DNA of 64,000 nucleotides from Priestia aryabhattai B8W22. Its GTDB lineage: Bacteria; Bacillota; Bacilli; Bacillales; Bacillaceae_H. The notes beneath the pieces were generated by a model, which saw only the letters and a program-made list of their open reading frames with translations, searched no databases and was not told the DNA's origin. Shown in pieces: positions 16,177-24,839 of the stretch (position 1 is the first letter of the stretch; each line of letters opens with the position of its first letter). Both the position numbers and the translations under genes were made by a program. The stretch is from NCBI RefSeq assembly GCF_000956595.1, contig NZ_JYOO01000004.1, forward strand, positions 157,936-221,935. Direction: 5' to 3'.

Positions 16177-17070
16177 TTATGCGGTAACTGGTCTTACTTG
16201 AAGCAAATAAATATGTTCATTTTTTATAGCAAATTCAACATCTACAGCATACTGACAATACTGCTCTACTTGATTCGTCAAATGAAGCAATTGTAATGCT
16301 GTTTCATCTGATATAGAAAATTCTTTTTTTTCTTTATCCGTTGTCACAGCTTTTGTTATTCCTGTAAAACCTGACACTAGCTTATACTCTTTTAATCCTA
16401 GTTCTTTCATTATATTCTTTGTCTGTTTATGAATAATAAATAAATCCGGCGTAACACCCCCTGATACGATTCCCTCTCCTAAGCCGTACGCCACGTTAAT
16501 GACCACTTCATCTTCACTTTCTGTAATAGGGTTTACGCTAAAAATCACACCGGATACATCGGCTTCAACCATTCCTTGTACAAGGACACCCATCTGGGGA
16601 TTAGAAAGCGAAATTTCTTTATCTTCGGCATACGCTTGAACCATGGATGAAAAATAAGAAGCCCAGCATCTTTTTATACTTGTCAAAAGTTCTTCTCTGT
16701 TTCTTACATTTAATATCGTTTCATACTGTCCGGCAAAAGACGCATTCTCCAAATCTTCAAGTGCGGAAGAAGACCTTACGGCTACGGCTTTTACACCAGC
16801 ATCCTGAATATTGGCATACGAAGAAACAATTTCTTTTTGCAAAGCTAAAGGAAAGGTGCCGCTTTGAATCTTCTTTTCTATGACGCTGCTATCTTCTGCT
16901 TTTATTTCTATTTGGTTAAACGTTAAAAATGAAAGCAACGCGTGAGATGTTAAAACAAATCCTTTAGGGATATGAGAAACGTGCTGAATCATTTTTGAGA
17001 GATTGTAGGCTTTTGAACCTACTGTTTGAAGTTCTGCATAACATGCTTTTTCTAAAGAGACGATGTGCAA
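16177..17070 (-). CDS. PEP/pyruvate-type ATP-binding subunit (first half of a split enzyme)
   Basis: 297 residues, matching the ATP-grasp-like PPDK_N domain: GSKAYNLSKMI near the start, KGFVLTS, AVRSSSALEDLENASFAGQ (nucleotide-binding loop), and ISLSNPQMGVLVQGMV. It ends in VEFAIKNEHIYLLQVRPVT, the usual domain end (Q-x-R-P-x-T). In RPH and PEP synthase this domain is fused to the downstream part; here it stops and the rest is a separate gene. First gene of a three-gene operon (16177, 14520, 13208). Standalone ATP subunits of this kind are known for phenylphosphate synthase. Confidence 0.83.
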   Translation of the reverse strand: MHIVSLEKACYAELQTVGSKAYNLSKMIQHVSHIPKGFVLTSHALLSFLTFNQIEIKAEDSSVIEKKIQSGTFPLALQKEIVSSYANIQDAGVKAVAVRSSSALEDLENASFAGQYETILNVRNREELLTSIKRCWASYFSSMVQAYAEDKEISLSNPQMGVLVQGMVEADVSGVIFSVNPITESEDEVVINVAYGLGEGIVSGGVTPDLFIIHKQTKNIMKELGLKEYKLVSGFTGITKAVTTDKEKKEFSISDETALQLLHLTNQVEQYCQYAVDVEFAIKNEHIYLLQVRPVTA

Positions 17071-17201
17071 TCACTTCACCTCCTTTCATTTATGTCAAAG
17101 ACAATCAAATAAAACAGGATAATCCCATTTAAACCCATAATGTAGTTTTATAGAGTTAAGTCTACCTTACCAAAAATTAACATAACTTTAAATATCTTTA
17201 C

Positions 17202-17252
17202 AAAAAAATCACAAACCATATTCACTAGAATATGTATTTGTGATTTTTTTTT
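17202..17252 (-). terminator. Terminator of the symporter operon
   Basis: A nearly perfect long hairpin: AAATCACAAA...CATATTC-ACTA-GAATATG...TTTGTGATTT, with A-runs and T-runs on both sides. Placed after the stop of the 81-residue gene on the minus strand. Confidence 0.8.
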
Positions 17253-17290
17253 ATAACTAACACATTTGAAATTCGTATCGTTTTGACAAA

Positions 17291-17536
17291 TTAAACTGTA
17301 TCTCTATCCTTCTTCTCCCTCACAAACTCCACCACAGGCCCCACAATAATACAAATCCCTGCGATAATCAGCCAGCCAAACGCAAGATACGTCCAGCCTT
17401 TAAAAAAGGAAAGCGTGTATTGATAGCCCGTTAAAAACATCACGCCTGGAAACAAGAGGACAAATAAGAATGTAAGTCCCAGCGCCCAGCGCGTACATAG
17501 CTTTGCGTCTTTATTTAACTGTTGTTGTGGATCCAT
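17291..17536 (-). CDS. Small two-helix membrane protein, symporter partner
   Basis: 81 residues with two membrane helices (about 17-38 and 46-66) and a charged C-terminal tail. Its start (AGGGAGGA ahead) lies inside the last 26 bp of the symporter gene, so translation is coupled. Small two-helix proteins paired with SSS-family symporters (for example YhjB/YhjC, ActP/YjcH-type pairs) are a known arrangement, usually thought to aid stability or activity. Its own family was not identified. Confidence 0.75.
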   Translation of the reverse strand: MDPQQQLNKDAKLCTRWALGLTFLFVLLFPGVMFLTGYQYTLSFFKGWTYLAFGWLIIAGICIIVGPVVEFVREKKDRDTV

Positions 17537-19070
17537 ACGCCACTTCCTCCCTTAATGGTTCATCTCCGTGTTCATCAAAGCTTTTAAATTTATCTTTTAG
17601 TTCATCAAAGTCAAATTCTTTTTTAGCAAGTAAGCCGTGTCCAATCGATATGACCCCGCTGATGATAAAAACGGTAGAATTTCCAATAAGCATTGGATAC
17701 AGTCCGCCAAGGGCTTCTACGTTAATGTGACCGTTAATCAAGTAAGCAGATGTGTTCCATGCGACAACGCCTCCGATCATTCCTAACAGCGCACCATAGA
17801 ATGCACCTGTGTTCGTCGCTTTTTTCCACATCAGTCCAAGCGTAACGGGAATAACGGCTCCGCTGACGAAAATACCCATGGCCATATACACAAACCCAAG
17901 GCTAATTCCTAAGTAAAACAGTAAAATGGACAACACGCCCATCGCCAGCCCGAAGCCAAGCGTCACTTTTCGCGACGTGCTTAAGATTTTTTTACTGCTT
18001 GCTTTCGGGTTGATAGAACGCAGGTAAATGTCCGTTACGATAATATTGGTAATCGCGGTTAATTCAGCTGCTCCTGTCGACATTACTGCCATAAACAGCA
18101 TCGTTAAAAACAAAATAGAACCTAGATTTCCCAGCACGTGTGACGCCATAACCGGTGCAATGGAATCTGGTGAATCAACGGCAATTCCAAGACCAGCCGC
18201 GCTTACGCCAAGGAAAGTGGCAACCGCAAATGGAATCGAAAACCAGGCAATTCCGCCGTAAATATACGCTTTTGAAGCAGCGCTGTTTTTACTTGCAATA
18301 GCACGCTGCCAGTAAGCTTGATCCACAAAGACCGTACCAAAGTTCCCGATAATATTAATCATTCCAAACAAAAGCCCCGGCACCGATGCCATCGTAAGCA
18401 TATGCTGTGACTGAGGCAGATTTTTCAACCCTTCGTACACGCTTGTTACGCCGAACTTATAATAGACGGCAGCAGCAAAAATAAATAAAATAACGAAAAT
18501 AAAAACGGTGTTAAAATAATCAGCAACAAATGAGGCTTTTAAACCGCCAATCATGGTGTAGATTGTAAACGTAAGAGGAATTAAAAAAGCGGCAACAAAA
18601 ATATTCATTCCGGTAAGAGAGTTTAAAGCAATGGCTCCTCCTAAAATAACCATGGCGGTCACAATAATATTTGTCATAAGCGCAAAACCAAGCATTAAAC
18701 GATGATTTTTCACATCGAAGCGCTGTGCAATAAATTCTAAAAACGTATGAGCGTTCGGTGCTTTTTTCTTCAGGTTAATCGCCACAATGGCAAACAGCAA
18801 AATTTGAATGCTTGCTCCCGCTGCGTACCAATACGGTCCGCTAATTCCGTACTGATAGCCTGTGGAAGAAGACATCATTAACGTAGCGGCCCATGTCCAT
18901 GCAGCAATAATGGATGCACTCGCCAGCCCAACGCCTACATTTCTTCCGGCTGTACTAAACTGCTCAGCCGTCATTTCCTTTCCTTGACGGCGCTGCATCA
19001 TGATTGTGACGGCTGTAAAGCCTCCTCCAAAAATCAGTAAAATCAAATACCCGACGCTTGATGAAAGCAT
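17511..19070 (-). CDS. Sodium/solute symporter (SSS family)
   Basis: 519 residues with about 13 membrane helices and the SSS fold. GYQYGISGPYWYAAG, the DQAYWQRAIASKNS stretch (like the DxxxWQR of urea and proline carriers) and TGAAELTAITNIIVTDIYLR are characteristic. The substrate cannot be named; it is nearer to urea/organic-acid carriers than to PutP by appearance. Upstream are paired inverted TGTTA/TAACA repeats and the FCD-GntR gene, which probably controls it. Co-transcribed with the two-helix partner. Confidence 0.85.
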   Translation of the reverse strand: MLSSSVGYLILLIFGGGFTAVTIMMQRRQGKEMTAEQFSTAGRNVGVGLASASIIAAWTWAATLMMSSSTGYQYGISGPYWYAAGASIQILLFAIVAINLKKKAPNAHTFLEFIAQRFDVKNHRLMLGFALMTNIIVTAMVILGGAIALNSLTGMNIFVAAFLIPLTFTIYTMIGGLKASFVADYFNTVFIFVILFIFAAAVYYKFGVTSVYEGLKNLPQSQHMLTMASVPGLLFGMINIIGNFGTVFVDQAYWQRAIASKNSAASKAYIYGGIAWFSIPFAVATFLGVSAAGLGIAVDSPDSIAPVMASHVLGNLGSILFLTMLFMAVMSTGAAELTAITNIIVTDIYLRSINPKASSKKILSTSRKVTLGFGLAMGVLSILLFYLGISLGFVYMAMGIFVSGAVIPVTLGLMWKKATNTGAFYGALLGMIGGVVAWNTSAYLINGHINVEALGGLYPMLIGNSTVFIISGVISIGHGLLAKKEFDFDELKDKFKSFDEHGDEPLREEVAYGSTTTVK

Positions 19071-19093
19071 CTTATCCCTCCTCTTCCTCTTAA

Positions 19094-19140
19094 TGTTACA
19101 TTTACTAACATTAATATGTAAATAAAAGTAACATTTGTTA
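19094..19140. promoter_or_regulatory. Candidate operators upstream of the symporter
   Basis: Two inverted repeats of the same half-site: TGTTA-N7-TAACA (19094-19110) and a perfect 12-bp palindrome TAACATTTGTTA (19129-19140). They lie 24-70 bp upstream of the symporter start, a natural place for the neighbouring GntR regulator to bind. Confidence 0.5.
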
Positions 19141-19225
19141 ATAAAATACCACGTCGTAAAATTATTAACAATACTGTATTTTCTGATTATTAAAGAGTAT
19201 AATTAAATATTTTCTCCATTCACAC

Positions 19226-19256
19226 ACAAAAAAGCCGGCACATTCGCACCGGCTTA
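19226..19256 (-). terminator. Second terminator behind the GntR gene
   Basis: AAGCCGG (19232-19238) pairs with CCGGCTT (19249-19255); on the minus strand it is followed by six T. Confidence 0.75.
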
Positions 19257-19308
19257 AGCGTAAATTTTCGTTTTTAACACGTTTTATTTCCTTACATGAA
19301 CGAAATAA

Positions 19309-19341
19309 TAAAAAACGATAGCACAGGGCTATCGTTTTTTA
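19309..19341 (-). terminator. First terminator behind the GntR gene
   Basis: ACGATAGC (19315-19322) pairs with GCTATCGT (19328-19335) with A/T runs on both sides, touching the stop codon of the regulator. Confidence 0.85.
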
Positions 19342-20037
19342 TTATTGAGATACCATTACTTTTTGGCGAACGTGCTCCAAGTGATCACGAACCGCTTCTG
19401 CTGCTTCTTCTGGGTCTCCATTTTTAATCGCTTCAAAAATACGCTCATGGTCGGCATCGGTTTGCTTGCGATTTTCTTTTTGGCTTTTATTTAACGAATA
19501 AGCAAGCGCTTTTCGATACAAATGGCCTAAATCTTCTACGGCATGAAGAAGGAATGAATTATGAGCTGCTTTCACGATATCATGGTGAAAACGATAGTCC
19601 GCTTCATGTCCAATTTCTTCACTGTTGTGAACCGTCTTTTTAAATGCTTCTAACGATTCTTTAATTTCAATCAACTCTTCATCTGTACGGCGCAGCGCGG
19701 CTAAGCTTGCTGCCTGCGACTCAATGATAATACGCATTTCAATTAATTCAAGAACCTGATCTGCTTCAACCATTTCAAACGTCATTGGATCAAGCATGCC
19801 CACTAAGTTTACACGCTTTACGTAGCTTCCTCCGCCTTGTCGTGATTCAATCAAACCACTGGCAGAAAGAACGCTTAGCGCTTCACGAATTGGTGCGCGG
19901 CTCACTCCAAACATTTTTGACAGTTCATGTTCCGACGGTAAACGAGACTCTGGCGGGAACGTTTTCTCTTTAATCATCTTTTTTAATTGATCAAGCACTT
20001 GACTAGACACTTTTTTACGCTCAATAGGTACAAACAT
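19342..20037 (-). CDS. GntR-family (FadR/FCD subgroup) transcription regulator
   Basis: 231 residues. An N-terminal GntR winged helix (LPSEHELSKMFGVSRAPIREAL, broken here: LPSEHELSK then FGVSRAPIREAL; residues ~30-65) is followed by an all-helical FCD ligand domain (about 85-225) with the metal-binding Asp/His pattern (EADYRFHHDIVKAAHN and DADHERIFEAI). FCD regulators respond to organic acids. The gene is immediately upstream of the symporter and separated from it by two terminators. It probably represses the symporter operon until the substrate appears. Confidence 0.87.
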   Translation of the reverse strand: MFVPIERKKVSSQVLDQLKKMIKEKTFPPESRLPSEHELSKMFGVSRAPIREALSVLSASGLIESRQGGGSYVKRVNLVGMLDPMTFEMVEADQVLELIEMRIIIESQAASLAALRRTDEELIEIKESLEAFKKTVHNSEEIGHEADYRFHHDIVKAAHNSFLLHAVEDLGHLYRKALAYSLNKSQKENRKQTDADHERIFEAIKNGDPEEAAEAVRDHLEHVRQKVMVSQ

Positions 20038-20263
20038 ACTTCTATTCCTCCTCCAAGTAATTATCTCTCTCTCTTTTTTATAGTGTTCATCGGCTCCAGT
20101 ATAACTGTGTGCATTCCGATTTATGTAAACGCTTCAATCTTTGTATTACAAGTATACATTATTTCAATTCAAATGTGTTGATAAAATTTTACTATTATTG
20201 TTATTATACCATGAAAACAAGTTATAAATGAATAGCGATTCATGGTTTTTTGATATATTACCT

Positions 20264-20893
20264 TTATCTTACATATAATCCGTATACAATCATAATCGCC
20301 GCATCCGCTAGCGCATGGCTGATGATGGACCCTTTGATGCCATATCGCTCTCTTATATACGCCCACATCATACCTGCTGAAAAGACGCCTATTACCGAGA
20401 TCACATTAAACGGAAATACGAAAACAGGGAGGATAATGAATACGTGATAAAGCGTATAAAAGCTTGATGTAACAATGATTGAAGCAAGTACAGAAACATG
20501 CTTTTTCACTTTATTTTGTATATACATCCGCCAATACATTTCTTCTAAAACAGGATTAATAAAAATCAAAACGACGGCTAAAACGGTAACTTTCCACCCG
20601 CTAAATCCCCATATTTGCAAAACCGCTTGCATATCTTCTTCATGAAAGATTTTACCAGAAAAAAGCAGGCTGCTTCCAATTATCACAGCGGCACATAGAA
20701 CTCCGCTCAGAGTTCCCACATACAGAGATTTTTTTGTAAGCGCTACCTTAAAGTTAATTTTATTATTCGCATATAAAATCATAAACATCCAGCCGTAAAA
20801 GCAAACAAATGTTACCAACACATTTTGGATAAGCCACAAACCGAAAAAAACAAAGATTATAGGCATGAACAGCAAAAACAAAAATTTTATCAT
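20264..20893 (-). CDS. CPBP-family intramembrane protease-like protein
   Basis: 209 residues with about six membrane helices. The CPBP/Abi signature is present: NPVLEEMYWRMYIQ (EExxxR), a histidine in FYTLYHVFIILP, and the last motif SIISHALADAA. Such proteins are Rce1-type intramembrane proteases, in Bacteria linked to bacteriocin self-immunity or peptide processing. No bacteriocin gene is nearby. Single gene. Confidence 0.8.
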   Translation of the reverse strand: MIKFLFLLFMPIIFVFFGLWLIQNVLVTFVCFYGWMFMILYANNKINFKVALTKKSLYVGTLSGVLCAAVIIGSSLLFSGKIFHEEDMQAVLQIWGFSGWKVTVLAVVLIFINPVLEEMYWRMYIQNKVKKHVSVLASIIVTSSFYTLYHVFIILPVFVFPFNVISVIGVFSAGMMWAYIRERYGIKGSIISHALADAAIMIVYGLYVR

Positions 20894-20997
20894 GTTTATG
20901 GCGCACCTTCTTTAAAAGCGGCTTTTCTTTTACCAAGTAAACTTTTCGTATTCAAAAGGTTTACTATCTTTTATCTTATAAAAGTCCCGTGTTATTT

Positions 20998-21927
20998 TCA
21001 ATTATTTTTTAATTCTTGCTCCAGTTCACGAAGACTTTCCGCAAGCTTTTTCTTTTCTTCTTCAAAGTGAGCATCGTCTTTAAAAGCTGGAGTTAAAGGC
21101 GCTGCCTCTTCATTTTCTCTTAGCCAATCCGGCGTCAATTCTTTGCGAACAACACGCTTTTTATTAGCGTAGGAAATCGGCTTTTCAGTCTGTTGACTCG
21201 CTAGCGTACGCTGTGATGTTACATAATGCTTATAAAAAAGATGCTGTTTGATATAGGCAAACGCTCGAATGGTATCGCCGCTGTATTTAGGCACGTAGTG
21301 ATCAAATGCTTCATGCAGTCCTGATAGCGCCGTTTCTATTGGTATTTCGCTTTTTGCGACTTCGTACATATGCTTTAAATCACTGGCTGAAGGATACATC
21401 CCTCGGTTTCTTCTAGCAATAAAAGCGGCTTCCAACGTTTGTACGTAAGCGTCATGCGCGTCTTCTTCTTTTTTTATGTGATTTGTATTTTTTGCTGTAG
21501 TCTCTGTTAATGACGCCGTCACTGTGACCGGCTCCGCTGCTTCAATTTGACGATTCCCTTCTGTCAAATTGACATCTTCGAGCTCTTCAAATTCATCGCT
21601 TGGCAGGAGCTTCTCTAATTTTTTGTAATCAATCCGGTACCAAACGGTGTTGTTAAATTTAGAGCGGTTGTACTTTCCTTTTATAATTAACCCTTCTTTT
21701 GCAAGCTTTGAAATGATGCGTTGAATCGTTGAAAGCGACCAAAACGGAAACTGCTGCAGCCACTGCTGATTTGTATTGTACACCCATTTATATCCGTCCT
21801 GCACGTTTGTGCTTTTTTCAAGCCAGTAGTGAAGCTGCTGAAGAAACAGCGCTCCATTCACTCCTACTTTCACTGCAAGCGCCGGCAGTACAATTAACGG
21901 CTGATCTTTTAATAATAATTTACTCAC
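20998..21927 (-). CDS. Winged-helix protein resembling plasmid/phage replication proteins (DnaD-like)
   Basis: 309 residues from GTG 21927, which has AAAGGAG upstream; the longer frame upstream reads through the AT-rich promoter. The N-terminus (QPLIVLPALAVKVGVNGALF, split as QPLIVLPALAV and GVNGALFLQQLHYWL) leads into a winged helix (FWSLSTIQRIISKLAKEGL). The C-terminal half is helical, with a YSGDTIRAFAYIKQHL motif as in DnaD-type and phage replication-initiation proteins. No origin, integrase or other phage gene lies around it, so it may be a domesticated gene. Function unknown. Confidence 0.6.
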   Translation of the reverse strand: MSKLLLKDQPLIVLPALAVKVGVNGALFLQQLHYWLEKSTNVQDGYKWVYNTNQQWLQQFPFWSLSTIQRIISKLAKEGLIIKGKYNRSKFNNTVWYRIDYKKLEKLLPSDEFEELEDVNLTEGNRQIEAAEPVTVTASLTETTAKNTNHIKKEEDAHDAYVQTLEAAFIARRNRGMYPSASDLKHMYEVAKSEIPIETALSGLHEAFDHYVPKYSGDTIRAFAYIKQHLFYKHYVTSQRTLASQQTEKPISYANKKRVVRKELTPDWLRENEEAAPLTPAFKDDAHFEEEKKKLAESLRELEQELKNN

Positions 21928-22041
21928 TACGTCATCTCCTTTGTTATATAAAATAGCTACTATATATATACAAAGAAAATGAAAAATCGGGGATGGCACT
22001 CTTAAAATTATGTTAAAATATAGAAAAAACGAGGTGGTCAT

Positions 22042-22542
22042 ATGATACGTCAAGGTAGAGTCGGTGATGAAGCAGGGATTGCAAATGTACACGTAGAGAG
22101 CTGGAAATCGACTTATAAAGGAATTGTTCCGGATTCTTTTTTAAATTCATTGAACGCTGAAAAACGAAAGCCGATCTGGAAAAAGCAGCTGGAATCAAAT
22201 TCTGTTGTCGTTGCAGAAGAAAACGGTCAAATCGTAGGCTTTGCTTCCTATGGCAAAGAAAGAACGAACAAGTATCCTTCCTATACGGGAGAACTGTATG
22301 CCATGTATTTACTCACAGAGCATCAGCGAAAAGGAATTGGAAAAGCGCTTATGCATAAAATAGCGCAAGAGCTGGGAGACCAAGATATACATACGATGCT
22401 CACATGGGCTTTTGAAGAGAACGGCGCCTGTCAATTTTACGAAGCGCTTGGCGGAAAAAGAATCGATCGCGCTGACGTTATCATTGATGGTACATCTCTG
22501 TCTGAAGTGGCTTTTGGATGGGACACGCTTAAAAATTTGTAG
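22042..22542 (+). CDS. GNAT-family N-acetyltransferase
   Basis: 166 residues. Opens with MIRQGRVGDEAGIANVHV, the usual GNAT strand; acetyl-CoA loop in YLLTEHQRKGIGKALMHK (Q-R-K-G-I-G). The C-terminal FYEALGGKRIDRADVIIDG is typical of the PhnO/YkkB-like group. Start ATG 22042 follows GAGGTGG. Divergent from the DnaD-like gene. Substrate unknown. Confidence 0.87.
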   Translation: MIRQGRVGDEAGIANVHVESWKSTYKGIVPDSFLNSLNAEKRKPIWKKQLESNSVVVAEENGQIVGFASYGKERTNKYPSYTGELYAMYLLTEHQRKGIGKALMHKIAQELGDQDIHTMLTWAFEENGACQFYEALGGKRIDRADVIIDGTSLSEVAFGWDTLKNL

Positions 22543-22615
22543 GACAACTCTCTGGACAGATTTTTTTCTTCACGGTAAACTGTTTAGTTGGTATAAAAAG
22601 AAAGGATGATTTACC

Positions 22616-23305
22616 GTGACGAATTTTACTTATCGAAACATTATTTTGCTCGTTCTTTGCGTAACAGCAGGTATTGTCGATGTAATTGGCTACTTAAGCC
22701 TTGGCCATATCTTTACCGCAAATATGACGGGAAACATCGTGCTGCTCGGGTTAGCAATCGGAAACTCTCTTGAAACAACTGTTTTTCATTCCCTCACAGC
22801 TCTAGGAGGATTTAGTGTAGGAGTTATAGGCGCCGCAATCCTAGTTGGAAACAAAGAAAAAACATTTTGGCCTAAAGCCGTAACGATTGCGCTTGGACTA
22901 GAAGGATTACTTTTACTTGTTTTTGCACTTTTATCTTCGTTTTCTCCTTCTTTGCACGTAACTTATTTATTTATTTTCTTATTAAGCTCAGCAATGGGTC
23001 TTCAAACAACGGCTGCTCGAAAGCTTGGCGTAGCCGGAATTTCTACAACCGTATTAACGGGGACGCTTGCTAATTTCTTTGAAGACGTAACGGCACGTTT
23101 GCGCAGCCCTCGCTACCGCAAAACGTTTAACACCGATGCCATTCTTCGCGCGCTGTCTCTTGTATTTTACTGCTTTGGCGCTGCTATCGCCGCACTTGCA
23201 GAGCCAGTTTATAAATTTGAAATTATTTGGCTGCCAATTGTGATTCTGTTAGCCATTATCATTTTTGTCAGTACGAAGTTTCGTTCTGATTCAGAAAAAA
23301 AATAA
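22616..23305 (+). CDS. YoaK-family (DUF1275) membrane protein
   Basis: 229 residues with six to seven membrane helices. The TAGIVDVIGYLSLGHIFTANMTGN signature (read as VDVIGYLSLGHIF plus TANMTGNIV) is diagnostic of the DUF1275/YoaK family, as is LQTTAARKLGVAGISTT. Start GTG 22616 with AAAGGATG. Transported molecule, if any, is unknown. Followed within 6 bp by repeat copy C, whose hairpin may be its terminator. Confidence 0.85.
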   Translation: MTNFTYRNIILLVLCVTAGIVDVIGYLSLGHIFTANMTGNIVLLGLAIGNSLETTVFHSLTALGGFSVGVIGAAILVGNKEKTFWPKAVTIALGLEGLLLLVFALLSSFSPSLHVTYLFIFLLSSAMGLQTTAARKLGVAGISTTVLTGTLANFFEDVTARLRSPRYRKTFNTDAILRALSLVFYCFGAAIAALAEPVYKFEIIWLPIVILLAIIIFVSTKFRSDSEKK

Positions 23306-23310
23306 TAAAA

Positions 23311-23655
23311 CGAGGCTCGGAAAAAGGTATTTTAGTCAAAGGAAAATCCGAACGAGTTTGGTTCTTGATTGAGAATCAAATTTGTTCGGATTTTTATTAT
23401 TAGTAGTATAGTGAACGTTTATATATGTAGCAGCTTCTAGCTGTTGATTGGAGAGCAAGACGAAGACTCCTGCGGGAAAAGCGGACTAAGTGAGACCCCG
23501 CAGGAGCGAAAGCGGCGAGGAGGCTCACCAGCCGCCCGCGGAAAGCGAAGTCTTGCACGGAAATCAACAGCGGTGTTACAAGCGAACATACTAGATCATT
23601 TATCCAATTTGTTCGCCTTTAGATTATATTGATTCAGTTATGTCTCAAGCTTTTT
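23311..23655 (-). repeat. Intergenic repeat element, copy C (with GC-rich core)
   Basis: Left end CGAGGCTCGGAAAAAGG, right end TTATGTCTCAAGCTTTTT. A hairpin follows the left end (AATCCGAAC...GTTCGGATT, 23346-23396), then the core in minus orientation (about 23440-23570) with outer stem GCAAGAC/GTCTTGC and inner stem CTCCTGCGGG/CCCGCAGGAG. Lies between convergent genes; its right end touches the stop codon of the next gene. Confidence 0.85.
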
Positions 23656-23864
23656 CATTTTTCCGCTAGTGCCGCTAAAACGCCAAAAATAATTGCCGCT
23701 ACAGGTCCTACAATCAATAGTCCAATTAAAATCGATCGTATAGCTTCCCATAATGACCGCAAAGGACTTTCCTTAGACTCTGCTTTTTCCACTCTTTCCT
23801 CTAGGTGTTCGACTCTTTGCTGAAGCTTCGCTAATTCCTGCGTAACATCTATTTGTTCGCTCAT
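23655..23864 (-). CDS. Small coiled-coil membrane protein
   Basis: 69 residues: an N-terminal amphipathic heptad helix (LAKLQQRVEHLEERVEKAE) and one C-terminal membrane helix (ILIGLLIVGPVAAIIFGVLA). AAAGGAG precedes the ATG. No known family was recognised. The coiled coil suggests self-association at the membrane. Confidence 0.65.
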   Translation of the reverse strand: MSEQIDVTQELAKLQQRVEHLEERVEKAESKESPLRSLWEAIRSILIGLLIVGPVAAIIFGVLAALAEK

Positions 23865-23916
23865 CGCTCAAGCTCCTTTTTACTCTACATTACCATATAC
23901 TTCCTTACTAACACTA

Positions 23917-24675
23917 CTATTTATTTGTGATTACTTCAATGCCGATTTCGCGGTAAGCATTTAACACGGTTTCGTTCACATGTTCTTCTGTAATGAGCCA
24001 ATCTAGTGAGTTTGCTGAGCTGAACGTGTACGTTGAAGACGTATTGAGTTTTTTAGCTGTTACAATAGCCGCTACTTCACTCGCACTTTTAATCATTTGG
24101 CTTTTAATGTGCATTTCTTCAAGCAAAGGAATGCTCATACCGATTTTAGGATCGATTGCGTATACGCCTAAAAAACAAAGATCCGCTCGAATTTGTTTTA
24201 ACGTATCAACCACGCTTTGTCCTACCGTGACCATCGATTCTTTTCGAAACGTTCCTCCAAGAGAAACAACTTCTACAAAGTCATGTTCCGCTAATGCAAC
24301 GGTAATTAACGGACTGTTTGTAATAACCGTAACGTTTAAATTCTTTGGAAAAGCTTTGACGAGCTGAATATTTGTTGTACTTCCGTCCATCAAGAGCACC
24401 TGCCCGTCTTTAATTAACGGAAGCGCCGCTACGGCAAGTGAATGCTTAACATCCATCAATTCACGTTTTCGCTCTTTGTAATCAACCGCAGAAGTTGAAC
24501 GAGGAAGCGCTCCTCCGTGTACGCGCTGCAGCAGACCAAGCGCGTCCATTTCCCGCAGATCTCTGCGGATTGTATCTTCTGAAACATTCAGCGTTTGGCT
24601 AAGCGTCGTAGCAACAATTCGGCCTTCTTTTTCAAGCAAATTCATAATTTGTTTGCGTCTTTCTTGTTTTAACAT
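23917..24675 (-). CDS. DeoR-family transcriptional regulator
   Basis: 252 residues from ATG 24675 (AGGTGA upstream). The N-terminal DeoR helix-turn-helix reads RRKQIMNLLEKEGRI and LNVSEDTIRRDLREMD, with the usual VHGGALP hinge. The C-terminal sugar-phosphate-sensing DeoRC domain follows (LMDGSTTNIQL, VITNSPLITVAL, LGGTFRKES). It stands divergent to a HAD phosphatase with an 11-bp-arm inverted repeat between them, a likely binding site. The effector is probably a phosphorylated sugar. Confidence 0.87.
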   Translation of the reverse strand: MLKQERRKQIMNLLEKEGRIVATTLSQTLNVSEDTIRRDLREMDALGLLQRVHGGALPRSTSAVDYKERKRELMDVKHSLAVAALPLIKDGQVLLMDGSTTNIQLVKAFPKNLNVTVITNSPLITVALAEHDFVEVVSLGGTFRKESMVTVGQSVVDTLKQIRADLCFLGVYAIDPKIGMSIPLLEEMHIKSQMIKSASEVAAIVTAKKLNTSSTYTFSSANSLDWLITEEHVNETVLNAYREIGIEVITNK

Positions 24676-24737
24676 TGCTTGTTCACCTGTTTTCTTTCTG
24701 CTTTTTACTTTATTATACTCGTTTTTTTTGTAAAAAC

Positions 24738-24773
24738 AACGAAAAAACGCTTGATTATCAGTGTTTTTTCGTT
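24738..24773. promoter_or_regulatory. Inverted repeat, candidate DeoR-type operator
   Basis: AACGAAAAAAC (24738-24748) and GTTTTTTCGTT (24763-24773) form a perfect 11-bp inverted repeat with 14 nt between the arms. It lies in the divergent promoter region of the regulator and the HAD gene. Confidence 0.55.
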
Positions 24774-24839
24774 TATTGTAGGATAAACAAGATAAAACAC
24801 GTAAAAACAAGTAATAATAATTAAAGGGAGAGATAGTTT

